A stretch of DNA of 64,000 nucleotides from Stratiolaelaps scimitus (lineage: Eukaryota; Arthropoda; Arachnida; Mesostigmata; Laelapidae): NCBI GenBank assembly GCA_019614645.1, contig JABWDB010000002.1, positions 28,447,501 to 28,511,500 of the forward strand, read 5' to 3'. The position numbers and the translations under genes are program-made. Under the pieces are notes generated by a model, which was given only the letters and a program-made list of their open reading frames with translations, searched no databases and had not been told where the DNA came from. Shown piece after piece: positions 48,560-61,435 of the stretch. Numbering within the stretch: position 1 is the stretch's first letter; each line of letters begins with the position of its first letter.

Positions 48560-49690
48560 AAGTTGTGATTTGATACCTTGAACCGTCGAATGTTCTTTGA
48601 ATTAGCAACTGAGAGGAACGAAGAGCAAGATGACAACTCAGTTGATTTTGACAAAGCCGATTACGATCTTATCACGTAACAACTGCTAATGATAAACTTG
48701 AATCATGCGTTCGACCAGGATTGGAACGCGAACCATATGTGCACATTCTGATACACAATCCTCAGGGAAATATGCAGCAGAGAAATCCCAAAGCGTAAGC
48801 ATCGAAGTAAGGGCCGTATCTCTGTCTACTTCGAACCACTGCTAAACCGTCTGGAAGTAGCCGCTGAAAAAGGAGAAATACAAAGCGAAATAAATAAAGC
48901 TGTACTATACCGACGATGTTCGTTGGAACAGACGGCTGCTAAGTCGCAATCTTTAGAGGGGAGCTGGGGGAGCGTTCACTAGATCAGAGGCTGTGTCAAA
49001 GGAATGCCCACAAGACACCGTTCCTGGAAGTATTTTATATATTGCTGTTTATTAATCAGCTTAACTACATAATACATTTAACTGTGAGGTTTGTCATATA
49101 TGCAGAAAATATTAAGATGTACTTACAACTAACAGAGGCGCAAGTCATTCTTTCACTTGGTGACACCTATTAACGGAGCTGCAATTTTACAATGCTTAAG
49201 GTCTCGTACAAGTTAGTAGAATTGTCAAGTACAGCATGGCACTGTGATTCCGGTTTTTTTCAGAGCAAAACACAACATAAATTAACCGTAGAGGGCGCAT
49301 ATAAACATGAGAAATGTACACAACAGAGAGAGGATAAAAGCGAAAAAAAAAGCTCGCATGATACTCTAGAAAACCCTAAAGAGCTTCTCGGCCTGGTCGG
49401 TCGAAATAGGTCTAAGACTATCCACTAGGCACACAAATGCGGGATTATGAATCTGGGCTCTAAATAAACTCGATGAAATCAAAGACCTGGCTTCACACTT
49501 GAGTTCGCTGAAGATGTATACATATTGCCAGATGTTCACTGGTTTAGAACTGGATACTAAAAGTTTTCTGTGTTAAGAATGTAAATGGGTACGTAAAACT
49601 CTACGAGTCACAAGTCATTTCACTGTTGAAGTATGCTAGCCAAGTATGGCACCCATCGCAAACAGGCGGCCCTGTCGATCTTGGTACCCC
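48560..49690 (+). mobile_element. Decayed Jockey/CR1-like LINE
   Basis: On the plus strand the linker between endonuclease and RT is readable as DFDKADYDLIT (near 48,645), then AFDQDWNA and EIPKRKHRSKG (near 48,790). Most of the RT is then deleted. The sequence resumes with VRFVIYAENIKMYLQLTEA (near 49,090), a mutated version of the Y-A-D-D catalytic box (here Y-A-E-N), and ends with LYESQVISLLKYASQVWHPSQ (near 49,600), typical of the RT thumb region. Stops and frame changes are frequent. It is not the same family as the RLE-LINE. Confidence 0.72.
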
Positions 49691-52600
49691 TTGAAGTTTT
49701 AGGCTAAAACAAAACGTTTTTTGCGGTTGAACTCAAAACAGTGAGAAGTGTTTGTACATCGAAACAAAATGAGTTTACACATTCAGAATCTACTGTACTA
49801 AATATTTCTCGTTTTTATAACGGAACTTGAGTGGCTGTAGTCATCTTCTAACGATAGGCAACGATGACCTAGCAGGAGGATATTTAGACTCGGATAATAT
49901 TATAATAATAGGTATGTAGCTTCCTAAAGGTCGCTTCCCACTTTTGCACTTTCTTCGTTCGGCTATTGTAGTCCATAAAAGGATCTCGAAGGTATTTGAA
50001 TTTTTACGGCGAGCATCTGTTGTGAAGGTAGTTCATTATAAAACATCGCGTCTCAAACATGCGCTATATAAGAAGAACCTTGCTCTTTTCATTTCTGCTG
50101 CAACATTCTGTCGTTGCGATCCGCTTCCGACCTTTCTACTTCGGAGGGGATTCATCCGATACCTACAAACAGGTGTGTAAACTGCATAGTATCCCACTAC
50201 ATCACTCAGCGTATACGACGCTACCATGTAACATCTTTTATTCAGAACAGTTGCCTCCATGGCTGCTGCGTTACCTCCACGGAGGAACGGGTTCCGCCTC
50301 CGCCGCGTTCCATAAAAATGCTCCACCCATAAGATTCTCCCCGCCTTCTCCTTTTCCTTTTCCCACTTCGCACTCTGTCATCACTGGACGACTCGCAGCA
50401 CTGACTTGGGGATCATCCCCTTCGAGGTTGCCGCCACATGGCCGCTACAATCCGGCACGATAGGAGGCGCTTATCTCGACAGGTGCCCCTACTTCGTTCT
50501 TTGAATAGATCTCCGGGAGCTCGTAGAAGAAAAGCTATAAGGGACCAGAGTAGGGATGTTCTCTGGTAGCACCATCTTCTTGACGGCCACATTTCAAATT
50601 TTGGCGCCATTAGTACTTTGCCAATGCAAACAAGCTACGGGGAACTCGTTGAGAGTAAATGTACTATCAAAACAGAAGACCGTATATTGGGTTCATTCAT
50701 TCTTCCCCTTATGGATCTTAAAAATACCGTTATATCGTTCAGCCCTACATGAATCTAAAACTTGGCCAGACTCAAACATCTATCTGTAGATGAACGACTA
50801 TGCAAGCGTTGCGGGTGGAGGACGATGGTCGCACGGTGGCCGCGTACCCAGTGCGGCGTACAAGTGGGAGAAGATTTCGACACTGCAACGAAAGAAGCGA
50901 GAAGAAATGTACGAGATACGACGAAACCCGTCTTACAAAATACACACCGACACCAACCTGCGACAAGGACCAGCTACTCCAATGACGACTACGACTACTC
51001 CCGCCATTGCAGCGCGCATCGTTCTGTCGGTTTTCAAAAAAAATCGCCGTGGACAAGACGGCATCAGCAGTGTTGGCAAGTTTAGGAAAAGTGAGAGATT
51101 CCTTCGGAGGAGATTTGCATCAAAATTCGATTTAAGCCCCGTGGCGCGTGCGAGTTTCGTCCAATGCCCAAGTGCACTACTACTCACGAAAGTGGATGCA
51201 ACCATATTCGACTTCTCCGTTCCTGATCTAACTCTATCATTCCGGAATACGGCTTGGCTTGGGGCTGTAGATTCACTTCCTCAGGGCCTGGAGTTTCGAA
51301 TGGAACTGCTCAGAAAGGAAGATGGAACTAAAAGCAGCAGCAGCAGCCACACTGTTCGCAAAATCTAAAAAAAACTTCATTTAGCGAATTTGTGTATAGC
51401 GAAACTGTACGAATAATAGTGGAATATTACCTGCCCTGTCTCTTTTTTTTGCTTTATTCAAAGTAAATATGACGAATGTGATCAAATTATTATATATAAA
51501 AGGTATCCTGAGGTCAGAAATACTTAAAATCACACAATTCATATTTACCGTAACATCAGTTCGTGATATTCTGTGTTGTTAAAATAACAGCAGTTTATTT
51601 GCTTGCTCAATTCATCGTTCTTCATCAGATTATTCATTATAAAATGCACCTTCCCAATTCAAGCTATTACCGGTTATGCTGCTCAATAAAGAGGGCGACA
51701 ATCAGTTTTTGTGCTTTGACGGTCTTTCACCGATAGTGATAACTGGAAATCACCGGAGGATCAGTGAGAAGGTCTATGCCAAAGCAGAAACATTGACAAA
51801 AAGCAGCCACAATTTTTCTACATGAAAAAGCATTTAACAATGTTAACTTTTTTTCTAGATGATCTTCAGCTGATTTCCATAGTAGATCTCGGCACCGCTG
51901 CGTAATGCTAACCAAACTGTCAATGGCTGCTTTACAAGCTGGCACATCCAGGTTTTGACTATAGCGCGGTGACTTGATACAATATACCAGAGCACGCAGA
52001 CTGCGCTAGAGGCCTTGTGTTAACTAATCCTGTGTTAACTAATTGACTTAGTTTTCTTGCCTGTGTATTGCATATTTGACTTGTAATTATTCTAACTGCT
52101 GTTGCGGAACTTGGATGCTCTCTGATGTAAGCAAATTTTTACTCATATAAATTCTATATTCAATATCTAATTGATTATCTAATAATACGCATTGGGTGTT
52201 TTTTCTATACGTGAAAACCTTGTTTCGTAGTTGCAACGGTAGCTAGTGTCTCGTGTTCACACCACCAGTCCCGAAAAACACGAGTTATATTAATTTTCTA
52301 TTCTCTATCATATTCCTATTTCTATCTGATTCTTCCTTAGAAACAACCTGGTCATCATTTTTGCAAATGGTTGTCGTTTATGCCATTAAACTGCCGTTGC
52401 AAGAGTTGTATCCTTTGAAAAGTATACAACGAAATATAGAACCTCATCTGCTATAATCTCCGAATATCTCAAATTTCCATTTTAGATAGCTGATGCATTC
52501 CGCACTTGGACAGTACCTGAAATACGGTATTTTGAATTTTGATGGCACCTACTTAACGTACCCAAACCTTTCACTATACTGTAGAGGTTTACGCAACATC

Positions 52601-55600
52601 TACAAATGACCACATAATAGAAAAACAGTTAACATTTATCAACTAAATCTAACTCACATTATTATGCATCCTTCGATAGATAGAAAAAGTGCAATTAGAA
52701 GACGCATACGAATTTTAGTAGCACAAGTACAGCCCTCCGTTCAGGCACAAATTCTCGATATATAAATTCACATCATGTTTTCATAAATTTACCTCATTCG
52801 ATGTCCTTTTTTCTACTAACTGGCTGCACTCTTTATTTTCCCGTGTACAGATCCAATATCTACCCGAACCATTTATGTAACTAATTTATTTCCCCAACTG
52901 TCAGTAGTGTAAGAGGTATGCTGTTACGAATTTAATATGTTAATCTTAGCTGAGGCCTCTCCTATATGATTGACTGAACTAAACGTACTTCATTTTCATA
53001 CTAGTGTAAGGAAGACTTCTGTGGCATTTCCATCATCAATAAGGGCTTGAATTCTGAATTCTTGGAATCCTGAGGTTCCCGTTGAAGTATTACGAAAGTA
53101 GTTCTTAACCATAGAGCAAACATAAAACATCTCCAGGAGTTGAATTTTAGGCTCTTCCCGAATCTATCCATCAACCATTCATATCAAGTGAGAGCTCTTA
53201 TACCTCACGAAGAGACAGTCACCTGAGAAATATAGGGGCTGCTGTTCTTAAATAATAGTGAAACGGGGCAAATCGTGAACCGGCCAGAGAGTTGTGGCTG
53301 AGGGTAGTCGGTTCAAATAGTGGACTGTAAAGTTTATCACCATAGCAGCAACGATCACACCTATACGTATATATATATATATATATATATATAAGTACTC
53401 ATATTTACCGCCACTGTGGCCTGACCGACTTCACAGATGTGTGAATGTGGATGTATGAGAAAACTGCCTTCGTCTACCCGAGTGAAGCACCACCGCAAGC
53501 AATGGTGGTATTATGTTATCACCAACTTCCGGCATCAACCTTCCGCAAACTGCGGCCAAAAGTGCACCGGGTCGAGTTATGTTCAGCGCAGTTCAGTTTA
53601 CGGCAGTCACTCCCGCTTAATATACCTAGTATATGTAGTGTTCGAGTTCGTGTTGGTAGTTATTCCCTTATCCGCCGCCGCCGCCGCCGCCGTCGTTATA
53701 TAACGCTGTCTCTCCTCATCTATGCCTTATGACGATGCCCAATTCGGTCCGCTCACTGCGCGGTATGACAGCACAACGAGTGGGGCGTTTAGAAGAGAAA
53801 GATCGTGGCCATATTGCGAACACGGACGCGCCACACCCTCTACCGCGGCGTAGCACAACTGGGCAGGCAGATATGCTTCCGTTGACCATATCAGCTCACT
53901 ACCCATCATGTTTTAACGTCGAAGTGCGCCCAACAACCGCGATAACACAATATGGCTTCCTGTTTCCTTCATCGCTTAACGTCGTTCGTGTTGCCCCGGT
54001 AAGGACCAGCATGCAAGTTTAATTCAAAGCAGCTATCGAACAGACTTTTGAAAAGGGTAAAGAGGATAATACAAAGCATATAGTCAAGAACCTCTCTCTA
54101 TGAGAAATTAAATAACTAGAGTATAATGGACGTGTTCACGGCCCTGCTGGGAAAATCCGACCGATATTTGATGCGTACTGACAGTATAAGAATCAAAAGT
54201 TATTAAGAAATTGTAAACGAAGTATGTGGCAGAAAACTAGAATGCTGACTACTTACACAGACTGCTAATAAATACTCATTACTTCATGACGCTGTGCGAT
54301 GACGTAAGAAGTAACATTTGTGGTGGAGTACGTATGGCAGTTGTGAAACATCCTCTACAGTTTTATACACCGCAGATACGATGCAACATAGTTCAGTTCA
54401 TTGATTTCAGCGTGCATATTTGGCGTTATCCCTTATACGGAGCTTCGGGAATTCGTAACGAGCCTGTCGTGCATGGAATCTCACATTAATTTGTCTAAGC
54501 TCAGTTGGGAGCAGAAGCTCAATGCTTCGTTCTTTGAGTCTACTGATGACAGTATTGACGACCATTCACATAGCTTTCTCGATGCAGTGAAAGCGGTGTT
54601 TGTTCCAACAACAACGAAAAAATCGTTAAAAATTCTCTCAGGATACTTCAATTATGGACAAATGATAATTTGCAAATGCTTTGACTATCTAATAGAGTAC
54701 TGATGAGTTATCATAAAAAAAGGCTGAGCCAAGGGTGTCCATCCATATTAAGAACACATATGCATAAGTGCGGCAGCCTGCTGCTTTGAAACTTTACGAA
54801 GGGAGAACAGGAAAGCATTATTTTAGACGTATTATAGATAGGCCATGGTGTTCACAAATTCATGCTCAGTAGAAAATGAAGAACCTTAATCGAGTATCGG
54901 ATTAGGGATCCAAATATCCCCGGGGACAAGAGCTGTTTTTGGACTTACCTTAGTCTCATTATTGTACGGTTTGGCAGGATTCCATCAAAGGGTGCGACCG
55001 CACGTTGATTTCTGGAAATAGGTTGTATACTTGTTAAGAAAAGTCAGCTTTTTTTAGTTTGCCTATAACCAATTAGAAATTTGCAGGAAAATATGTCATT
55101 AGAGAATTACATTTACAACGACTGTCTCGAAAACCACTGAAAGTCACTGAAAAGTTGCAAAATTATATTTGTTTCACGACGTTTTTATAACATACAAAAG
55201 ACTTTTCAAAACGGCCATAATTTATCGAAGAAAAAGTCTCCTACTTTAAAGAATTAAATAATCGACGAAAGACATAGGGCAGACTTATATATCTGTGCTC
55301 TAAGTTTACCTCGGCGCTCTTGTTTAGTTCCACGTCATCTACTAAGCTGTGCAAGTTGATTAATGCAATGATCTAGATGAACCGATAGGAAAATGGGTAT
55401 TCCCAAAAACACCGAAGGAACGAGAATTCTTTAATCAAGACCTTTTGCTATCGAGAGAGTGCTTAACATGAGCATTGAGTGCAAGTAACAAAATGCAATG
55501 CAGAGCACAAGACGATACTGAACTAAAATGAGAAGAAGAAGTGTAGGATAGTGAAGAGTTTATGTCCATATTAAAACGATGTTATACGGAGACAGTATAC

Positions 55601-55609
55601 GCACCTTAT
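49691..55609. other. No supportable gene
   Basis: GC-richer patches lie at about 50,030-51,370 and 53,430-54,020. The first holds a 192-codon ATG-started frame (50790-51368, plus strand) with no recognisable domain. (TA)13 lies at 53368-53393 and (GCC)n at about 53671-53692. A frame at 54401-54703 is likewise unrecognised. Low-complexity composition and overlapping frames on both strands argue against simple coding genes. Confidence 0.4.
53368..53393. repeat. (TA)13 microsatellite
   Basis: Uninterrupted 26-base T/A alternation after CTATACG. Confidence 0.9.
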
Positions 55610-56215
55610 AAGGGAGATACTCATTAATAAATGAGATTTTGGCCAGAGCTCTTTGTCCCACATCTATTCCTAGCATTTGAGAACCAGCTTGTGTTGGCCT
55701 CTATGAAGAAAAGCGTCCTGATGGGATGTCCTTAATCCCCTCTTCCAGAGGTAAAACTGTGATTCGGGATAGCACTGTGGCTGACACTTCGTCACCTTCT
55801 TATATCACTTGCGGAGCAACACAGCCCAACCACGCAACCAATACAACCGGACAAGTTAAGAACAGAAAGATACGCCTCATTAATGAACAAGTTCTACCTT
55901 AGACCTGTGGCATTCGAAACATTGAAAATACATGGGATACAATCATTAAACTTTCTATAGATATTATGAGAAAGGCTACCGTTCGCTGCAGTAGAAGTAC
56001 GTGCTACCGAACTAATAATGCAAAGATTTCCATTAGATATCCGAGTAGGCAACGCAATTGTCCATTTTGGCACGCTTAGGGACTAGGAAAGTGGGTCCTC
56101 TTTGCTTTAAATAGTCTATTAAGAATATGTAGAGGAATCTGGTCTTATACGTATCTCACGTTCAGGGGGTACAATTGTCGTCCACTCTTGTAATTAAATT
56201 AAAGTTATTGCTCTT
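55610..56215 (+). mobile_element. RLE-type LINE remnant, copy 2 (endonuclease end)
   Basis: The reading begins LINEILARAL, then EPACVGLYEEKRPDGMSLIP (from about 55,675), RGKTVIRDSTVADTSSPSYIT, then KYASLMNKF...VAFETLKIHGIQSLNF (near 55,860-55,960). This is the C-terminal endonuclease part of the family seen at 11,281-11,700. It keeps the KRPDG motif, and D of RDSTV lies where the second acidic residue is expected. It lacks the RT and the Cys/His finger. Stops interrupt the middle. The 3' untranslated part is shared with copy 1 as well (GGTACAATTGTCG... in both). Confidence 0.72.
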
Positions 56216-59200
56216 TGATCTGGAATTTCACAGAGGTGTAACATTTTTGGTTAAGTGCACAGCAACTGGCAACCAAAACCGTAGTGGGGTATTCAGGGTC
56301 GGGAAAACAAAAATGGACTTACAATAGAGTAGGGCGTAAGTCTACAGTTAGGACAAAAGTAGGTCAAACAGCCGAGAAAGGAGGAAGCATATATTCAAAC
56401 ATCGTCTGTTTTAATTATATGCTTACTTTCTTACAACTTAGGTTCTACTTTTTGATGTGAGCGAAAGTCATTTTTCATATTATGACGTTACGTCTGATTT
56501 TTACTTTGCGGCTTGCCCCGTTGTATATAACAAATAAACGGCATTTTGTATCAACTCTAGATATTTCTAAAGCGAATTTTAACTGTTGTACTTATGCCTA
56601 ACCGCTTGGCTTAACCACCAAATATCACCTGATTTCTGATTTTGTCACATTCGTTAAATAGCCGGACTCTGCGGTGTATTGTGGCATACAGCTAACCATA
56701 GGTCTCGTGTCTCTTTGGAGAGTTTTTTTCAGATTGTCGTTGGATACATTGGAATGTTGTCATAACATGTTTGCCACTTTTTCTAAGTGGCTATCATTAA
56801 ATCAACCCACGTTTCGTAGAGAAAATTTAACAAGGACGACAACCATGGTACTCCGCCCCCTTCTCTATTTGGCAAGTCGTTACCAAAATCATAACAATGA
56901 AATCACTGAAAGATATTAGAGGACCATATTGATTAATGCTCCCGATACATAGCTCCTTTAGGATCAGTATATTTATGGATAGCTGCATCAAGGTGAGGCC
57001 ATTTCTGCTGCAAATTCGTAGTTCTCGAGTCTAATAAAACGGTGAGTCCTACGTAAATGTGTATTTACAGCCAAATTTCTTATCTAATGCCAGCAATACA
57101 AATACCCAGGAAAAGACGGTTCGAAGATATGTAGATATGATATCAAAGATATTTTTTGATCCAAAAGGTGGCTCAGAAAAAACAATATGATAGTCAATGA
57201 TATATGAAAGTTATGAGTATTATCTAATGATACCAAAAACCGGGGTTTGCGTTATTAAACAATAACCTGAGCATTTTTACGATCAGGCCATATTATCCTT
57301 TTTCCTTTAAGAATAGAGATATTTTTCAAGAAACGTCTGATAGTTGTTGTTTCAAAGATAAAGCTAGCCTCGTGCAACATTGCTGTGACTAAATCAAAAT
57401 CGGGCACTCGCGAAAGCTGGTCTCTCGATAGTCATGAATGACTGACGAGACTACATTGTTACTTCTCCGTTACATAAAGGCCCATCTGAATTAATTAAGA
57501 AGAAGAGTTTATGGTGCTATGTCAAACACAGCTGTGGCAAAGTAATATTGCAGATGAATTGAAAAATAAAGAACGAATGGAAAATATGCTTTTTCCAAAG
57601 AAACTAGAAAACTATAAACATCTTTGAATGCATCCTTTCTGTCATGACATACAGAGTCTAACACTTATGAGTTTTTATCTTCTTGAATGATAATTTTACC
57701 TCCATGAGAGGCCAATAGAAGACCATCGTAGTCGGGTGAAATACGCTTATATGCAAGAGCTTACACAGTAGTTCATGTTTGAATTTTAGGAAATAAATAA
57801 AGAGTATCATACCCAATGCCGTTATTATAAATGTTTTTGCAATATACATCGTACTCTCATATTGTGAGTAAAACATTGACATCTATATGAAACTAAATAT
57901 TATTCTTCATATTATTTCTGAGTTACATGCGTTAATCACTGAGGTCTAAGATAGTATACCGATTCACAATCGTGAAAAGGACAGTGGACTGACCAAGTAA
58001 ACTCAGAACTCAAAGTGATTACAAAATGTTTCATCAATTATATTTACCCACGTAGCACCACCAGATGATGCTCCTGTTATTTGACCATCTAATATCCTTC
58101 ATGTCGTCTGGATGATGACTGACTCATTTATGTATTTCTTAGTGCTATATCCTTCATCATTCAGTTGTCCACCAAGCGTGATAATTGAAATAGTTCGCTA
58201 TTCGTCCTCGTCCCACACAAACGAAGTTACTTTCAAAGTGGCCTAAGCCACAATGGCAGAGAAAGATAGCACGGTCATCTCGAAATCTACGACACGTAAA
58301 CTCTTTGTTATAAGATTTTATTATTATTATCGTTATATAGGTTATAAGGTCGAATTCCGGAAAACCGTTATACCGAGTACCATACCACCAATTCGGTAAT
58401 CATATTGCCCTCGTATATCCGATGAGCACAGGTCATGCCTTCGTTTAGTGTACTACACAGGCTGAGTCAACTATCAGTGGGTATTTTCCAATATGGCTTT
58501 TCACCCGCCATAGCATTGAACCTCAGGCCAGAGGGGGGAGTTTCAAATCTCCAAATATCGTACTGTTAGGGTTGGCATATTCCAGGTGCCAACAGGTGCA
58601 ATATTGGATAGATCTAAAGATTTTGTGCTGAATGATTCAATTGTATCTGGCTGCACTACTAAGATAGCATTGCCTAAGTATATCCTTGACCAATTTATTC
58701 TGATACATTGTGATTTCGGCTTGTGTTACTTTCACTATCATATGAGGCCAACTTTTCAAACACAGGTACTTCAACTACGAAAGTGAAGCTCTTTGCAACT
58801 TTGATGAAGCCGAAACACGAATATTTGTAGATATCTATACTAATTAACCTCAACATTCGCCTCAATGTAAATAACTCGTGTGGCATGTAATTAAACCATG
58901 AACTCATGATATCTGAAGCGTCACACCGTGGTGCTACTGAACCGAAGTTCAGTAGCAGCATTTCAAAGACTATTTAAATCATAACTATTCCTATTGCTTG
59001 TCAGTTTCACTTATCCTCATTGCACAGGGTGTCATCATAATCCCATCGTTATTGTCGTTGTCAGCTTGTTTGCATTACAGGACAATTAGTCGGCGTTGTT
59101 TCATATCATCATCAACGATGAAATTATTTATCTCGTTGGGGCCATTGGCACGCCCAAAACCGTTTGTTTTACTTCCTGTCGTAATTTCCTGCCGTTGGAA

Positions 59201-60429
59201 ATGAAAGTGATCTCTGGATAGTGATCACTGCCACCTCCATGATAACTAAATGCCAATGGAGTTCAGGGACCTCAATGTTTACCTGTGTGTGGAGGGTTGT
59301 CTGAATGTTGCTCTAACAAATCGGAGCTTTTGTTTCATAATTCTACCGGGGTTTGTTGTGCTGCTAGTTTTACGAGATATCTATGACGACATGAAATAGC
59401 AGTGAAATTAATTATAGGTGAAGTAGTGAAATGACGTGGACAGTATAAAAACAATACTCACATAAGGACTATTTAATTATAAAGGAGGACGACAGTTAGG
59501 ACCATCTGTGTAAAGAATCAACAAATCTAACTCAAAGTTTCAATACTTTTAAGTTGTAGTACTTTCTGGCTATGTATTATATTTTGTTCCAAGTTAAATT
59601 TGCTGCAATGGGTTTGTGTCTAATGTTCAATATAGCATCTCATGATTACAGTTTATTTACGTTAGTGTATATAATATAGCCTTGAAGCTAAAACATTATC
59701 TTTTAAGTGAAATCGAAAAGATTAACTGCTTCACCAGTAGTATTGTAATTGTTTCAATGCAGATATTTCATGATGTAAATTCATTTTATCACACATATAA
59801 TGTAGGCGTTCTTATGCCTACTCCATGATTCAAAATAATTCAAAAATAAATGGCATCAAATGGTGCTCCTACGTTTACTTCCTGTCGCGCAATGCTTAAG
59901 TTCTCCTAAAAATAATGTTTGATACAAAATATTAAAAATAAATGTTTAATACGTCGTAGAAAATCTGAATTTACACAAAACATTTACGGCCCCTATTTTG
60001 CTAACCTCACGTGAGATTTTTTTATCAGAAATGAGTTGCTTGATCTCTCGCGAGTCCCAGATAGGTGGTTATCGATATGCCAAAGTATAGCGGCTAAAAT
60101 CTTTTAAGCCACTGGCTCTCACGAATTCAGTGGATCGGCGGATCGCTCTTCTAACAACTGCGATAATTGGGAAAACAATGTCCCTTGGAATACGTTTATT
60201 ATTCACCATCTTAAAAGCCAGTAGCGTAGTATGAAGTTGACATTGCTTATAGGATTGATATAGTATTTATCAAGGATGAAAAATTGTTATCAGGTACCCT
60301 GTGATTCTTCTCGAAAATTGCTCGGAGGATATCGCTCTAGGTAACCTCGACATTAAGAGTTAGCATTTCGTAATAACTACCCTAGATAGAAATACCATAA
60401 CGAGTTTCGAGATCAAAACGAGTTTATCC
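56216..60429. other. AT-rich stretch without recognised genes
   Basis: No conserved coding sequence. A perfect 11-base hairpin lies at 58932-58957. Frames are short and AT-driven. Confidence 0.45.
58932..58957. repeat. Perfect 11-bp hairpin with CGAA loop
   Basis: TGCTACTGAAC and its exact complement flank a CGAA loop. The tetraloop would be stable in RNA or single-stranded DNA. No T-run follows, and function is unknown. Confidence 0.8.
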
Positions 60430-60486
60430 TACGATATCTCTTCCGGCAGTTTGCGCCGAGGTTAAATTCAACAGCTTTAGTAGTAA

Positions 60487-61204
60487 TTGAGTTATTCTGA
60501 TTGTAGTGTCTTACCTACCGTGTCGAGAAGCAGTGACGATGGCAATATCCAGGTAGTTAGTGCCCACATAAAAAAGTCTGGTTTTGAGGGAATCATTATG
60601 GGCTTCTACTCCAGTCATGTCTCACATAGGGATACTTTGCTCGACATGTTAGATGATGCACTTCCGGTAGGTTGCACTTTACCCTGTATTGTTAAGGGAG
60701 ACTCCAATATAAATTTGCTGGTGAGGGCATTTAGCGAAAGTTATTCTGCATTTTTTTCTTCGAGAAATATTTGTCATTTGATCGATGAGGCTACCCCTCT
60801 CTGCTTCCGGCACATACATCGACCATATTACCGTCAGAAATTGTGAGGAGTTCCTAGATATCTCCCCGGCTATCTGGTGTACTCCATTGTTCTCGGACCA
60901 CTACCCAGTTATAATAGCCATTGCTGGCAGGTCCCCGCTTATGGTTAAGAATAAGTATGGGACCCCAGTCTTAGTTAGGCGACATAACAGAAATAGTATG
61001 GTGAGTTTTGGCAACAGAGTTGGCCAGTTAAGCTGGCTCAGCGTGTATGATGCCGAGGATACGGATTCGGCTTTCGACTGCTTTAGTACTTTGCTTTATA
61101 GAGAGTACGATAGATATTTTGCAACTACAGAAGCTGGGCCTCAGCGCTTGAGAAGTAGTGGTAACAAGCTATATTGCAAGTACTTAAAAATTGCTTTGAC
61201 GTAG
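60487..61204 (+). pseudogene. LINE endonuclease domain remnant
   Basis: The first frame (60487-60846) contains GFYSSHVSHRD and CIVKGDSNINLL. The usual GDFN motif is altered to GDSN. A frame change near 60,790-60,840 leads to ASGTYIDHITV and FSDHYPVIIAIAG (near 60,890), holding the catalytic SDH-type His. A linker typical of LINE proteins follows. In the intact family this domain nicks target DNA to prime reverse transcription. Confidence 0.82.
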
Positions 61205-61435
61205 TCCAAGACTGTTTACCATAACAGTCAACTCAGATATAAACGAGCACTGCGACTTACTAGGATCTCGTTTTACGGAAGTCGTTTCAGACACCTTCAG
61301 GGAAATTCTTCTTAGCTGTGAAGATTCATCAACCAATCCTGTGGAAGAAGGAATAGGAAAACAGAACTCACGTGTATCCTTCAAAGCAGTTCGGAGAAAC
61401 TGGGAACTCGCCAGGTAATTATAGATGATTTAAAT

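Noticed and set aside
57658..57882. Minus-strand frame with hydrophobic segments resembling a membrane protein
   Set aside because: AT-rich DNA readily yields Phe/Ile/Leu-rich frames. No start context or conserved motif.
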